A DNA stretch of 64,000 bases, from positions 2,356,001 to 2,420,000 of the forward strand of contig NC_134022.1 in NCBI RefSeq assembly GCF_040712315.1, in the 5' to 3' direction. The stretch comes from Castanea sativa. Taxonomy: Eukaryota; Streptophyta; Magnoliopsida; Fagales; Fagaceae. Shown in pieces: positions 12,371 to 23,729 of this stretch (positions are counted from its first letter, which is position 1; the number at the start of each line of letters is the position of its first letter). The notes under the pieces were generated by a model. That model saw nothing but the letters and a program-made list of their open reading frames with translations. It did not search any database and had not been told where the DNA came from. The translations under genes and the position numbers were made by a program.

Positions 12371-12924
12371 TAGGGAGTGGAATAGTCTCCACTCGAGCCT
12401 TAAGCCCAAAAAGTCACTGGGCCATGGGAAAGTAGTTGGGCTTGGCCTGTGTGCTGAAGGGAAGGTTCAAAGGGTGATAAACCATGAAAGAACTAAAAGT
12501 TGGATCATCCTAAGTGTTGAGGACAAAATTGAGTACCACGGTAAACCCATTCCCGTAGAAAAGGGAAAACACTAGCTTATCCAAGGCATAGAGCACGGAT
12601 AATCAATGTATGACCCCAGAAGACACTGGTAACCACAGGAGACTCCTAGAATACGCAAGAAAGAAGAAGATTTTTACCTCCGCATTAAGGAGGGGGTTCT
12701 TACCTAACCTCTACCGCATTAATTGCATATAAGACAACCTGAACAGTACACGCAACCCTTGGGCAGTTAGAATTTCAGGATAAGAACGAAAGGAAACCGA
12801 TAAAGTAAGGGAAAAATATCCTTGAGACTTTGGACGGGAACAGAACAGCTGTACTGATAAGAACAAGGATTGAAGCTATAAAAGGGGGAAGAGGGAAAAA
12901 GGTAGGGGGATCCAAAAAAGGGAG
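12371..12924 (+). mobile_element. 5' part of a diverged solo-LTR family member
   Basis: Starts TGTAGGGAGTGG and shares with the 9854 element the CCGCATTAAT and CCTGAACAGTA segments and overall layout. A TATA box (CTATAAAAGGGGG) lies at about 12876. It is cut short downstream of the TATA by the start of LTR copy B. No 3' terminus is present. Confidence 0.6.
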
Positions 12925-15363
12925 TGAGAGACCACCAAAGTGCCTCTCAAAAACAGAGATTTTTAGGAGTGCTTTTAAGGGAACCTCTCTTTTTGGGTAA
13001 GTGTTGTGGAGTCGCCACTTATTTTTTATACAAAAAAACTAAATACAAAATACATAACTGAATTGTTTCGTTCCCATTGACTGAATAAAAAAGGAATACA
13101 TGTTTGATAAATTGAAAATTACATGGCTTTGGGTCCTAGTTACAAACTACCAAATAATTACATAGCTTTTTGTCCTAATTATAGTCTACCCAAAATAAAA
13201 ACAAAGATAGAGCCAAGGTCTACCTATCCAAAGACACTAAATTCGAAGGCTAGGTTACGAAATAGGAAGGTGTTAGGCACCCATTCTGCCCAGCTAGAGT
13301 CTGGTCTTCTAGACTCTTGTAACCGATGTACCATTTTTATGCATGACATGAAAGATATGTTGCACACATGAACAAAATTAAATCACATAAGTTTATTTAT
13401 GAATATGCCCTCTTCTTTGTTAAAAATTCAGATCTGTTTTTTATGTATATAAAATGAATTAGGTTTAGGAAAAAAAAATTAGATCCATTTTTGATGTGTA
13501 TAATAAATATCATTTGGATAGAAAATATCCGATCTGTGTTGATTAAATGAAACAAAATCTTTTGATTTAAAAAGATGAGATTTGTTTTTAAGAACTTAAA
13601 AAAATATTTTATGTGTAAAAAAAAGTCATACCTATTTTGTGATAATCAAAACAAATCAGGTTTGAATATTGAAAAAAAAAAATCAGATCTATTTTTATAT
13701 GTAAAAAATAAGAAAAAGATTTTTTTGAGAAAATGACTTTATTCATGTAATAAATCCATGCTACATGCACTAAAAAAAACAAAAAAACTATTCATGATAC
13801 TTTTTTATTTCAAAATCTACTATGTTAAAAGAAATCAGATCTACATTTAAAGAAACATAGATCAGTTTCTTAAATAAGAAAAATTCAGATTTGCATATAA
13901 TGACAGTTTTTTAATTGAGAAAAATTCAAATCTACATCTAATGAAGATGCAAATCAGTTTTTTAATTGAGAAAAATTCAGATATACATCTAATGAAGATG
14001 CAAATTAGTTTTGTTTTGAGAAAAATTCAGATCTGCATCTAATGAAGATACAAATTAGTTTTGTTTTGAGAAAAATTCAGATCTATATCTAATGAAGATG
14101 CAAATCAACTTTTGATTTGAGGAAAAAATAGATCTACATCTAATGAAGATGCAGATCCATTTTTGTTTTGAGAAAAAGAAGTGATAACATGCAGATTTTT
14201 GAAACTAAGAAAGAGATCATAATAATAATAAAAAGAATCAAGAACATGTTTCAACAAAATAAATCAACAATTCATGATATGAATATTTGAAATAACTAAA
14301 CTAAAAGAAACATATAAACATGCATCATCACAACAAGTGAAACATAAGAAAAAAAAAGGTTAATAAGAAACAAAATCTTGCATGAAGCACTCTTCTTTTT
14401 TAGGGCATATTTTAGGGTTCAAAGAAATTTATGCAATTATCTTTGAAACCTAAAAACCCTAGTTTTAAGAGAGAGAAAATCAGAGAGGGGAGTCAGAAAT
14501 ATGAGAATTTTGATAGCGTAAAAACGTGTCTCTCTCCCTAGAAAAAAAAAATGTGCACTAAATTTTGAGATCTAGTCCCTATTTATAGTGGCTAGGATGC
14601 TTAAAAAATAAGCAAAGACGATTAGAATGTGCAATCGGGACGCGTCTTTCTGCAAAAAAATCTAAAAGGATGTGTTTTATTGTCACCCGAAGAGCGTCAG
14701 GCCAAAGCCCTTATAGGTTCCATTCAGCACTTTGAAAATGCAATTTGGCACTCCAAAAGTGCTGAATGGCACTCTTGGATGCCAATCAAGCTTTCGAGTT
14801 CAGGTGCCTTTCAGACTCCTTTTTTTAGGTTTTCTTGAGCCGGGGCTTGCACTTGGATGCGTTTTTAATTCGTATTCTAGTATTCTAACTCTTTTCTGGA
14901 TAATTCAGGTCTCTTCAACAACAATTATCTTGTAGATAAATACTGTAAAATAAATTTTGATAAACTCTAGATTACCCACAATTTTATCGTTATCCAATTA
15001 TCTCTTTTAATCCCATGCAAGCAAGCCCATCTTTGACACTAACCATCAACCAATCACAAAATTATGTAATTAATTTTAATTGTTTAACCAATAAGAATTA
15101 ATTTAAACTAATCATGCTTGGTTGACTCTACCTAGACACAATGCATGCTAACCATGTAAACTTGATCATGCGATATCTTTCGATTTGATGGTCCAATTTA
15201 GAAACCGAGCATACTGTTGCGACCGTTAGAATCTCAATATCATTTTTATGATATGCAATGAACAAATTGATGCATGTAATGCAATCATGAATTTTGGGGA
15301 TACAATTGTTCACTCTAGTCATCTTCCTTGATTAAATTATGGGTGCAAAATCGAGTATCTACA
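12925..15363 (+). mobile_element. Long LTR copy B
   Basis: Starts TGAGAGACCACC (the first TG is missing) and ends GAGTATCTACA, followed by AAATGCCCC. It contains GGAGTCGCCACTTATTTTTT, GTGTTAGGCACCCATTCTGC, a minisatellite at 13865-14190 and a TATA box CTATTTATAG at 14579. It aligns with copy C up to about 15024 and resembles the end of the 46-kb LTR. The GTGTTAGGCACCC block is familiar from Ogre-type Gypsy LTRs. Confidence 0.75.
13865..14190. repeat. About 53-bp minisatellite in LTR copy B
   Basis: About six units of GAAAAATTCAGATCTACATC then TAATGAAGATGCAAATCAG and a TTTTGTTTTGA spacer. Copy C has only about two units (17150-17260). Confidence 0.8.
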
Positions 15364-16216
15364 AAATGCCCCTCATTGACAGAGCTTGAAAAGCGAATGT
15401 CAATGTAAAATAAAGACACTGATTTTAGCGACCATGATTTAATTGAGGTTGAATTTTCAAAGATTACCTAGCCCTCGAACCTAAAACTTTGGAACATAGG
15501 ACTAGTACTTTATCTTTTGAAAAGAAATGACAATTATGAACACTTGACCTACTTGATAGGTAATGAACTTTGAAATGAATCTTGATAACTGGGGTGACAG
15601 AGAGGCTTTTCTATCTCAATCTTGAATGTGGATGTTAACCAAGGGGCTTTTCAACTTCAATCTGGAATTGTGGCGACCAAGGGGCTTGTCAACCTCGATT
15701 TGAGTTGTGGCTACCAAGGAGCTTGTCAACCTCGACCTTGAAGAAGGGTAACCAAGGGGTTTTTCTACCCCGAAACCGGAGTTGTTGAAATGTCGATCAA
15801 ACGGCTTTTCAACTTTGATCTAGACTGCTGAATCTTCGATCAAAGGGCATTTCAACTTCAATCTGGACTATTGAAATGTCGATCAAATGGGTTTTCAACT
15901 TCAATCTGGATTGTTGAAATGTCGATCAAAGGGCTTTTCACTTCGATATGGACTGCTGAAATTTCGATCAAAAGGCATTTCAACTTCGATCTAGACTTCT
16001 AAAATGTCGATCAAAGGGCTTTTCAACTTCAATCTGGAATTGTTGCCATGCCGGTAGCTCTTCTAGTTCTTTCACAGAGACTTATCCTCATTTTCCGCAT
16101 TGGCAATATAAAGTGATGAATCCTGATTGAACATATAGTTCCATGCCTTCAGAGAACACACCAAACGTCCCTTGGCCCGATCCGGTATGTTCTTGCATGT
16201 TTAGTTCTTTGTCCTT
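15364..16216 (+). mobile_element. Non-coding interior between LTR copies B and C
   Basis: Follows the CTACA end of copy B. No coding similarity was found. Most of it (about 15590-16045) is a tandem array with a unit of about 44 bp: TCGATCAAAGGGCTTTTCAA, CTTCAATCTGGA and TGTTGAAATG. Six clear and several diverged units are present. Confidence 0.65.
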
Positions 16217-18070
16217 TGTGAGAGACCACCCAAAAGGGGTACCCTCAAAAAAGAGATTTGGGTGCTTTTTCAATACACCTCTCTTTTTGGGTAAGTGGTG
16301 TGGAGTCGCCACTTATTTTTTATGTACAAAAAATAAGAAAAACTAAATAAAAAAATACATGACTGAATTGCTTTGTTTCATTGATTGAATACATATTTGG
16401 GAAATTAAACATTACATGGCTTTGGGTCCTAGTTACAAACTACCAAATAATTACATGGTTTTTTGTCCTAGTTACAATCTACCCAAAATAAAAACAAAGA
16501 CAAGGCATAGATCTACCTATCTAAAAGAACTAAATTTGGAGGCTAGGTTACAGAATGGGAAGGTGTTAGACACCTATTCTGCCCAGACAAAATCTAGTCT
16601 TCTAGACTCTTGTGACCAATGTACCATTTTTATACATGACATGAATGATATACTATGTACACATGAAAAACATAATTACACAAGTGTATTTATGAATACA
16701 CCCTCCTCTGATAAAAATTTGGATCTATGTTGTGATGAAAAGTTGATTTTTGGTTTTAAATAAAAATCAGATATGTTTATGTTTGTGTAAAAAAATTAGT
16801 TTTTGGTGAAAGAAAAGAAAATCAGATCTGTTTTTGGGATTAATTAAAACAAAATCTTTTAATTAAAAAATATCAGATCTGCTTTTGGGGAATGAGAAAA
16901 ATTGGTTTTGGGGTTTGGTAAAAAACCAGATCTATTTTTGTGTAATGAGAAAAATTAGATTTGTAGATGATTAAAAAAATTAGATCTTTTTTTTATGCAA
17001 AATAAAAAAAAAATTAGAAGAGGATTATACTCAATACATCAACCTATGCAACATGCATCAAACAAACAAGACTAGTCATGACTCTTTTTATTTCAAAATC
17101 TGTTATGTTAAAAAAAAAAAAAAGCAGATCTACATTTAAAGAAGATATAGAAAAATTAAGATCTACATCTAATGAAGATGTAGATCCATTTTTGTTTTGA
17201 GAAAAATTTAGATCTACATCTAATGAAGATGTAGATCCATTCTTATTTGAGAAAAGATTTGATAACAAGAGATTTTTTAAATAAAAAATAGATCTCAACA
17301 ATAAAAAAATTAAAAAAATAAAAACATCATAAACATAATCTAACAAGAAAAGATGGCAAAACTAAACACATTTATTCATGCATCATAACAAAGAAACATC
17401 AGAAGAAAGGGTAATAGAAACAACCTCTTGCATGGAGCACTCTTGTTCTTGAGAGGATGTTTTAGGGTTCAAAAAAATTTATGCAATTATCTTTGAAACC
17501 TAAAAACCCTAGCTTTAAGAGAAAGAATATTAGAAAGGGGAGTCAGAAATATGGGTATTCTAAAAGTGTAAAAACGTATCCCCTCTCAGAGCGTAATAGA
17601 GTGTGCTAAATTCTAAGACCCAGTCCCTATTTATAGAGGCTAGGATACTTAAAAAATAAGCAACGACGCTTAAAATGTGAATTGGGGCATATCTTTCTGC
17701 GAAAAGGTCAAAAATGATGTGTCTTATCGTCACCTAAAGGAAGTTAGGCCAAAGCCCAAAAGAGTGTCATTCAGCACTTTGAAAGTGCCGATTGGCACTC
17801 CAAAAGTGTCAAATGACACTCTTGAGTGTTGATCGCACTTTCATGTTTGGGTGCCTTTTGGACTCCCTTTTTAGGGTTTTCCTATGTCGGGCCATGCACT
17901 TAGACGTGCTTCCAATCCGAATTCCAATTTTAGAACTCTTTTCTAGATAATTCTGGTCTTTTTAGCAACAATTATCTTATAGATAAATACCCTAAAATAA
18001 ATCTTGATAAAGTTCAGATTATCCACAATTTATTGTTATCCAAGTATCTATTTTATTCCCATGCAAGCAA
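16217..18070 (+). mobile_element. Long LTR copy C, 3' truncated
   Basis: Starts TGTGAGAGACCACCC and carries the same ordered blocks as copy B: GGAGTCGCCACTTATTTTTT, GTGTTAGACACC, a short minisatellite, CTTTGAAACCTAAAAACCCT and the TATA box CTATTTATAG at 17627. Homology with copy B stops at CCCATGCAAGCA near 18068, where gag-like sequence in the opposite orientation follows. Confidence 0.75.
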
Positions 18071-18099
18071 TCATATTTTAAAGACTTCTTACATGGTGT

Positions 18100-18430
18100 T
18101 TCTTCTGCAGATTCCTCCAAACGTGGCGACACCAACATTACCCTATTTGCTGGGTGAGGTGGTTCTCTCGGGGTTGCCAAAATAACATTTATCGTTCCTA
18201 AGGATGACCGAGATGCACCATCTCTTTGCAGTCCCGCAATAGGCCGATCTCCTTGACTATCTGGCTAATGCAAAAATTGTTTCAACCTTCCTACTTTAAT
18301 CAACTAGTCCAAAAAGGCTCTTAAAGTTCTACAGTCCTCAGTTGTGTGACCTCGGTCCTAGTGGTTCTAGCAATACAGATTCTGATAACAATATAATTTT
18401 TCCATGAGCCCCTTTCATTTTCAGCATAAT
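18100..18430 (-). mobile_element. Ty3/gypsy gag fragment with stop codons
   Basis: Minus strand reads DRGHTTEDCRTLRAFLD, stop, LIKVGRLKQFLH, stop, PDSQGDRPIAGLQRDGASRS and SLGTINVILATP. This is the segment after the zinc knuckle seen in plant Gypsy gag-pol proteins. The stops are TAG where family members usually have Gln (CAG), consistent with methylation-driven C-to-T decay. Confidence 0.75.
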
Positions 18431-19490
18431 TTTGTGTCAAAATGCACCATTATTAATATTTTCTTTCTTTCTTTCTTAAGGCAGCTAAATTACTTTCTTA
18501 TGTGGCTAAAATTAAATGAACTTAGCCTAATTGAGAATCCAAATCAGGAATAAAACGCAACCAACAAAATACAACTATCCTAAGTATAAAACTTCTGAGT
18601 TCTGACTATTACCCATTAACCAAGCAGAGGTGTTCAGCCATTATAAAAGGACAACACATGAACAAGGAGAGAAATAAACAGAAAAATCAGAAGGCATGCA
18701 TCAATATCTTGACTCTCCACAAAGACATCCATTTCCATGATTCCATCACTTTTTCTATCAACAAACTATCAAAACCATTCTCATGCAATCATTGACATTC
18801 ATTGTTCAAACTCTATTCTCTCCCTTCCTAACTCATCCCCATTTTTTTTTTTTTTTTTTTGGATAAGATCCTTCATTGTATTTTGATTCTCAACTTTGAG
18901 ATTACTAACTTTGTTCATAAACCTCATTCTATTTTTATGAATGACAGTATGACACTCCATTTATATATATATAGACACACACATATATATAAATCTCTTA
19001 TAACCATTTGTGTCCATTACAAACATATTTGGAGGGTAAGAAAAAGAAATAAAATAAAATACAAACTTGGAGGGAAGGGTTAAGTGTAATTTTTAAAAAT
19101 GGGATAGGGTTTCTGATATTTTCACAAAAATTACGAGAAGTTAGTGTAATTTACTCAAATTTATCTCTCCTTTCTTATTGTTGAAAACTATTTCTTGCTT
19201 TTAAACATAAAACTTTCACGTTGCTAAACATATAAAACAAAATTTGCGTCCCTTTGAATATGGAATATTTGCATAGCTGAATATTGCATTTTAGTCATGC
19301 TAAACAAGTTTTTTCCTGCTTTGATGAATACATTATTTTTTTTCTTACCTTAATACATTATTTTAGCTTTGCTAAAAATATTAGACAGTTGCTAAATATA
19401 CTAATCTTTTATTGTTGAATGTGTTTATCTCACCTTGCTGAAAGCATACCAATGTACTTTCACAAATCTTGTTATACTTTGTTTGGGAGC
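18431..19490. other. AT-rich intergenic DNA, nothing coding seen
   Basis: Lies between the gag fragment and the FEI duplicate. It includes poly-T at 18844-18860 and a TA/CA-rich stretch at 18960-18995. Confidence 0.5.
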
Positions 19491-19494
19491 ATTT

Positions 19495-20135
19495 CCAATT
19501 TATACAGATGTCATTTACACTTAATCTGGAGGAACAATCCCAGAGGAGACTACAGATTTTAGAAAATGGGAAAAGAAATTGTATTGAAATCCATTCACAT
19601 GGAGAAAGAAAAGTCTTCGTGCATCCATGCAAAATGAGCAGTGTAAGTAGCCAAATGCACCATGACGACTAACAAAAAGCTCAGTTGGTTGGGCACAGAT
19701 GATGCAGCACGCCTAATTCTTCAAAATCTACAGAAAGAATGAACAAATATTATGCAGCAGTCAAGCTTTGCCGATTTTGATCCCTTTGAGCTGCTGCATT
19801 ACTTCCATAACTCACAATAAATACATGGACGTGAATTCCACACCACCATCTATGCACAAGTCTTTCAATTAGAGATGGAATCGCAGAAGTCACTTGGGCA
19901 CAGGGTCATAACCTCTGATTCAAGCAACTGGACCACCCTGTGCAATGTGGGGGTGATCCTGTAAAAAAGAAGAAACACACTGAATGGCAACTGAGAGCAC
20001 ATCAAGACTTTCTGCCTGCAGCCCCTCACACTGTAACAATCTCTCTTTGCCTATTCCTGTGACCAGAAATAGTGGGTTAGCAGAGCAGCTTGAATAGAAG
20101 AAATGTGCAATTGCCCAAAATTGCGGCAATAATTG
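19495..20135 (-). pseudogene. Degraded duplicate of FEI last exon and 3' flank
   Basis: Aligns along its length with 25843-26550, which is the end of FEI intron 12, exon 13 and downstream DNA. The minus strand still reads [20 protein letters not shown], against [20 protein letters not shown] in the intact gene. It then loses the frame ([11 protein letters not shown] in place of [11 protein letters not shown]). A deletion near 20062-20075 removes the splice acceptor present at 26477-26478. Non-coding flanks match as well, so this arose by DNA duplication, not by retroposition. It cannot encode a kinase. Confidence 0.85.
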
Positions 20136-20640
20136 CTACAAATGAAATATTTTGAATACAAACATGTTTCTTGCGAAAAGTTTCATGCGATAGAATTAAA
20201 CCACGCTTGGTGAAGCCATCGAAAAGCACATATTTATTTGGCACAACAAGAGGTTTATTCCAGGATTTATGCGCTCCAGACTCTTTCATCAACCCTCACA
20301 AATCTAATCAAAGCTAGGTTCCCCCTAAATAACAGAAGTCTCCCAAAATCCTCTCCATCCAAGCAATGATCAGGCGATACTAGCTCTTCGAATGTCTCAT
20401 TATTGATATCAAATGACAAAATCATTTCACTCTTGCAACTCCCTTGATTAGGTATGTTATCTACCAACCAATGCAAAGCTTCACCAAAAAATGGGGTTGG
20501 CAAGAACTGAATAGAATAAACGTTAAACGCAGCATAAGGTCTCAATGAAACCGCAACCCTTCTTCAAGAATCTTAACTTTTTGTGTACACCTCAAGCTCA
20601 ACGGGTTTCAAATAAGAAGAATCTGGAATTTTGACGACCT
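20110..20640 (-). pseudogene. F-box-associated domain protein fragment
   Basis: The minus strand encodes pieces of an F-box-associated (FBA) domain as in CPR1/CPR30-like F-box proteins: KIPDSSYLKPVELEVYT, then PYAAFNVYSIQFLPTPFFGE with ALHWLVDN, MILSFDINNETFEELVSP, GNLALIRFVRVDE, and in another frame MKESGAHKSWNKPLVV plus LFDGFTKRG. At least two frameshifts and a stop separate them, and no N-terminal F-box is visible. It lies between the FEI 3' copy and the FEI 5' UTR copy, in the same orientation. In functional relatives the FBA domain recruits substrates to SCF ubiquitin ligases; this copy is dead. Confidence 0.7.
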
Positions 20641-20649
20641 TAATAAATT

Positions 20650-21360
20650 TTCAACTTATACTAGTCTCAGCCTCATCAAACACTATGCCCAAAAAAAAAT
20701 CCAGTTAATCTTTGGTATAAATTAACAACTACTCTCGAATTAAATAAATTTTACAATTTATAATAGTCTCAGTCTTATCATTATGTTTAAAATAAATAAA
20801 AACCAGTTATATTTGGTATAAAATTAAAAACTACTCTTGAATTAGTAACTTATACTAGTCTCAGCCTCATCAAACATTAATAGGGGGGAAAATTTAAACT
20901 TTGGTATAAAATTAACAACTAGCGTTGAATTAACAACATTATACAAGAAATCAACAGCTTACATACACTACTCTCTGCACTCAAAGACTAAGAGAAGCCA
21001 TCCACAAGACTAATGGGAATAAAAATAAAACGCTCATTCAGATTGACTTGTCCTCACAAAATTCACTTATTACATACACTACACTACTGCTTAAAGCCTT
21101 AAACTTCAGACTCAGCTACCAAAAAATAACAAGTGGTACAAAATTGGTGGAATTGAGCTAAAATCTAAGTGAAACAAGTAAGGAGATCAAAACGCACTGT
21201 TGGGGTTCCGGTTCGATCTGAGATGCAAACACAGAGAAAGAGAGAGAAATGCAAATTGAACTATAAAAAACAAAAAAGGGGAGCTAGATAACAACAGAAC
21301 AAAACCGCCCCCTCTCTCTCTAGTAGTAGAAGTGTTTGAGTATCATTGTGCGAAAATATG
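20650..21360 (-). pseudogene. Duplicate of FEI 5' UTR intron and leader exon
   Basis: Parallels 41640-42600. It contains related minisatellite units (from about 20659, 20764 and 20854), the AT-rich stretch with CAGCTTACATACACTACTCT, and the leader with the same splice donor (ACA then GTGCG at 21198/21197) next to GATCTGAGATGC and a GA-rich tract. Homology ends near 21360, about 130 bp past the legumin stop codon and before the G-boxes of the intact FEI promoter. Confidence 0.75.
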
Positions 21361-21456
21361 AAGGAAAAGATCTGTAAACAAAATTTAGCCGAACAAACCA
21401 TATATATAGGATTTTATTAACTTATTATAAGCTCACAAACATACACGCAGCTGTGA

Positions 21457-21462
21457 TTTATT
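21457..21462 (-). terminator. Polyadenylation signal of the 11S globulin gene
   Basis: AATAAA on the minus strand 28 bases beyond the TAG stop at 21490, in an AT-rich 3' region. Confidence 0.5.
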
Positions 21463-21489
21463 TCGACACAGTTACACTAGATTTTTCAT

Positions 21490-23594
21490 CTAAGCTATAG
21501 CCTTCCTCTGAGAAGAAGATCTAGAGGGTCTTACTATAGTGATCTCTTGCTGATCCAAATTAGATTTCAGTTCTGAAACATCTTCTTGGCTAAGTTGGAA
21601 GGCGTTGGCTAGTACGTCCGCTGGAATGGCCCTGAGGACAGAGTTTTGTCCCGCGAGAGGAGAAATCTGAGCATTGTCATTAGTTTTAAAGGCCACCCAC
21701 TCGAAACCCTCACTACTACTAGCTCGTTTCACCACAGCAAAGTTTTGTGGTACGGTTAATATTTGACCTTGCTGTAGCTCATCATCAAACACAGCTTGAC
21801 CAAAGTCGTCAACCACTTGAACCTGGGCACGACCTTTTACTACATAGATCACACTGTGTGCATTCCGGTTCCAGTGTGGAACATAAATAGCATCCTGCAT
21901 ATATATGTTAAATTTCAAAAAAAAAAATGAAATAATATTTGTTAATTTAATCGCAGCTTTCATTAACATTATTACCCTTTGGAGCCTTCCAAACTCAGCA
22001 CTGAGTTGAAGCCAGCGAAGGACTGGGAGGTTGTGGCTGTTGAGGGTACTGATTCGACCGGCTTGGGGGTTGTAAACATCAGCTCGTGAAGGGTCATGGA
22101 TGTTCTCCCTGAGCCTCAAGGTGCATAGAGTCTCCTCAATGCCATTGTCACGTCCACGTCCACCTCGTCGGCTCTCACGTCGTTCCCTCTCTTGCTCTCG
22201 CTCTTCCTCTCTCTCTTGTTGTCTCTCCTCTCGCTCGCGCTCCTCACGTCCACCGCGGCGGCTCTCACGTTGTTGTTCCCTCTCATCTTCTCTCTCTTGC
22301 TCTCTCTCTTGTCTTTCTAATCGCTCGCGCTCTTCGCGTGACCTTGGCGGCCTGGCCACTTGAAGCCTACCCTTCACTTTCACTATGTTCTTCCTGTCTT
22401 CTTGGAAGCCTTGAAGGTTTCTAATGGTCTCCTCATCCACGTTGAAAGCATCAGCCAAATCCTCAGTACGGAAGCCACTGAAGAGATTGTTACCCTGTCC
22501 CTGTTGCTGCTGCTGACCACGCTCGCGACGGCCTTGGCCTTGTTGTTGCTGGCGTCGTTGTCCTCGTGGGCTTCGACCTTGTAGCTGAAATTCATCCTCT
22601 GGGTTTCCGGCAAGGTAGAAGTGCTACATATGTATACAAAGCCAGCCATATAAGATGCATATATCGTCACTTTAATCATACAGTTGGATTAGATTTTTAT
22701 ACAATTGGATTAGGTTTCTATTTGAATATTTGAAAACTGAAAATACTATAGTAACATAATTTTTAAATATGTGAATTGTATCATAAGATTCAAATTTTAA
22801 AAAAAAAATTGTTAAAATAAAATTTGTAAGTGTCGTGAATAGTGCACGAAACTAACAAAAGAACGTATAAACTGGCATGGCAAACGCACGCAGCTTCCCA
22901 CTCACACTAATTGTTATTACATATTAATTGGAAATAATATTTGGATTTCTAATTAGTTCTTACTCTGGGGTTCTTGTCAAGCTGGTTGGCTTGGTTGTTA
23001 GTGTCAAGGAGAGAGAGTGCGACAACCTCCGAATCGCCATCATTGTACAACCAATAGGCTACTCCAGCGGGCAATGCTATGATGTCACCCAGTCGGAAGT
23101 TTCGGATCTTCTGGTTCTGGTCTGGCTGCTGTCCTTGTTGATGTTGTTGAGATTCTTGGTATGCGTTGGGGCAGCCAGGAAGTACGGCACCAAGGATACC
23201 ATAACCTGTTGTATAACATTACACAAATTAATTAAATTATACAGTTCTGCACTTGCACTTTTGTACATGCACAGAACTAAACTCAGTGTAGCTTACCACT
23301 CTGAATGTAAATGAGTTGAGGAGCACTGTCGTACTGAGGCAAGAGAAGGCCATTAGGCTCAATAATACGGCGAACGACGGCCACTCCGACGCACTGGAAT
23401 TGCCGGTCGTTGGGGTCCCAAGACTCGATCACACCAGCTTCGGCCTTAATGCGGTTGTTTGGTTCGAGGGCATCTAGCCTGTCCAGTTGGCACCGGTTGA
23501 ACTGTTGTTGCTGCCCGCTTGTTTTAGTAGCTAGGCATTCATTGAAGAGCACAAGAAGGCAGAGAGAAGTATAGAGCAAGATAAGCTTAGCCAT
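21490..23594 (-). CDS. 11S globulin (legumin-type) seed storage protein
   Basis: Four exons: 23594-23297, 23205-22964, 22623-21976 and 21894-21490, all with GT-AG junctions and an open frame, giving 530 residues. Residues 1-22 are a signal peptide ([20 protein letters not shown] then LA). Two cupin domains follow: an acidic chain containing [18 protein letters not shown], then the basic chain starting at the conserved Asn340-Gly341 processing site in DNGIEETLC. Cys35/Cys68 and Cys111/Cys347 match the intra- and inter-chain disulfide positions of the family. Residues about 272-335 form a very Arg/Glu-rich hypervariable segment (RERE, EERQQ, RRGGR). The four-exon layout is the ancestral legumin pattern. 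The protein is cleaved in storage vacuoles of embryos and assembled into hexamers as a nitrogen reserve; homologues in nuts are known food allergens. A TATA box and a near-canonical legumin box lie upstream. Intron 2 carries a MITE-like remnant. Confidence 0.96.
22695..22862. mobile_element. MITE-like remnant in 11S globulin intron 2
   Basis: The segment with TTTGAATATTTGAAAACTG, then TAATTTTTAAATATGTGAAT and GTGAATAGTGCACG parallels the stretch at 29060-29175, which starts from GGGTCCGTTTGG. It is an eroded copy of that short non-autonomous element lying inside the intron between exons 2 and 3. Termini are not preserved here. Confidence 0.5.
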
Positions 23595-23640
23595 GGTTTT
23601 GTTTTTGAGGTAGTACTTAAGTGGCGACTCGGAGATGCTG

Positions 23641-23650
23641 CTATTTATAG
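23641..23650 (-). promoter_or_regulatory. TATA box of the 11S globulin gene
   Basis: CTATAAATAG on the minus strand, 47-56 bp upstream of the ATG at 23594 and downstream of the legumin box. This predicts a short 5' leader of roughly 20-25 bases, typical of legumin genes. Confidence 0.8.
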
Positions 23651-23729
23651 GAGAGATATGTTGGTAAGGGCCGGACACGCATATAATATTATACATATGA
23701 CATGCATTGCAATGGTTAAGGAATCTTCA

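Noticed and set aside
22100..22363. Ser/Arg-rich open frame on the plus strand
   Set aside because: Antisense shadow of the Arg/Glu-rich segment of 11S globulin exon 3.
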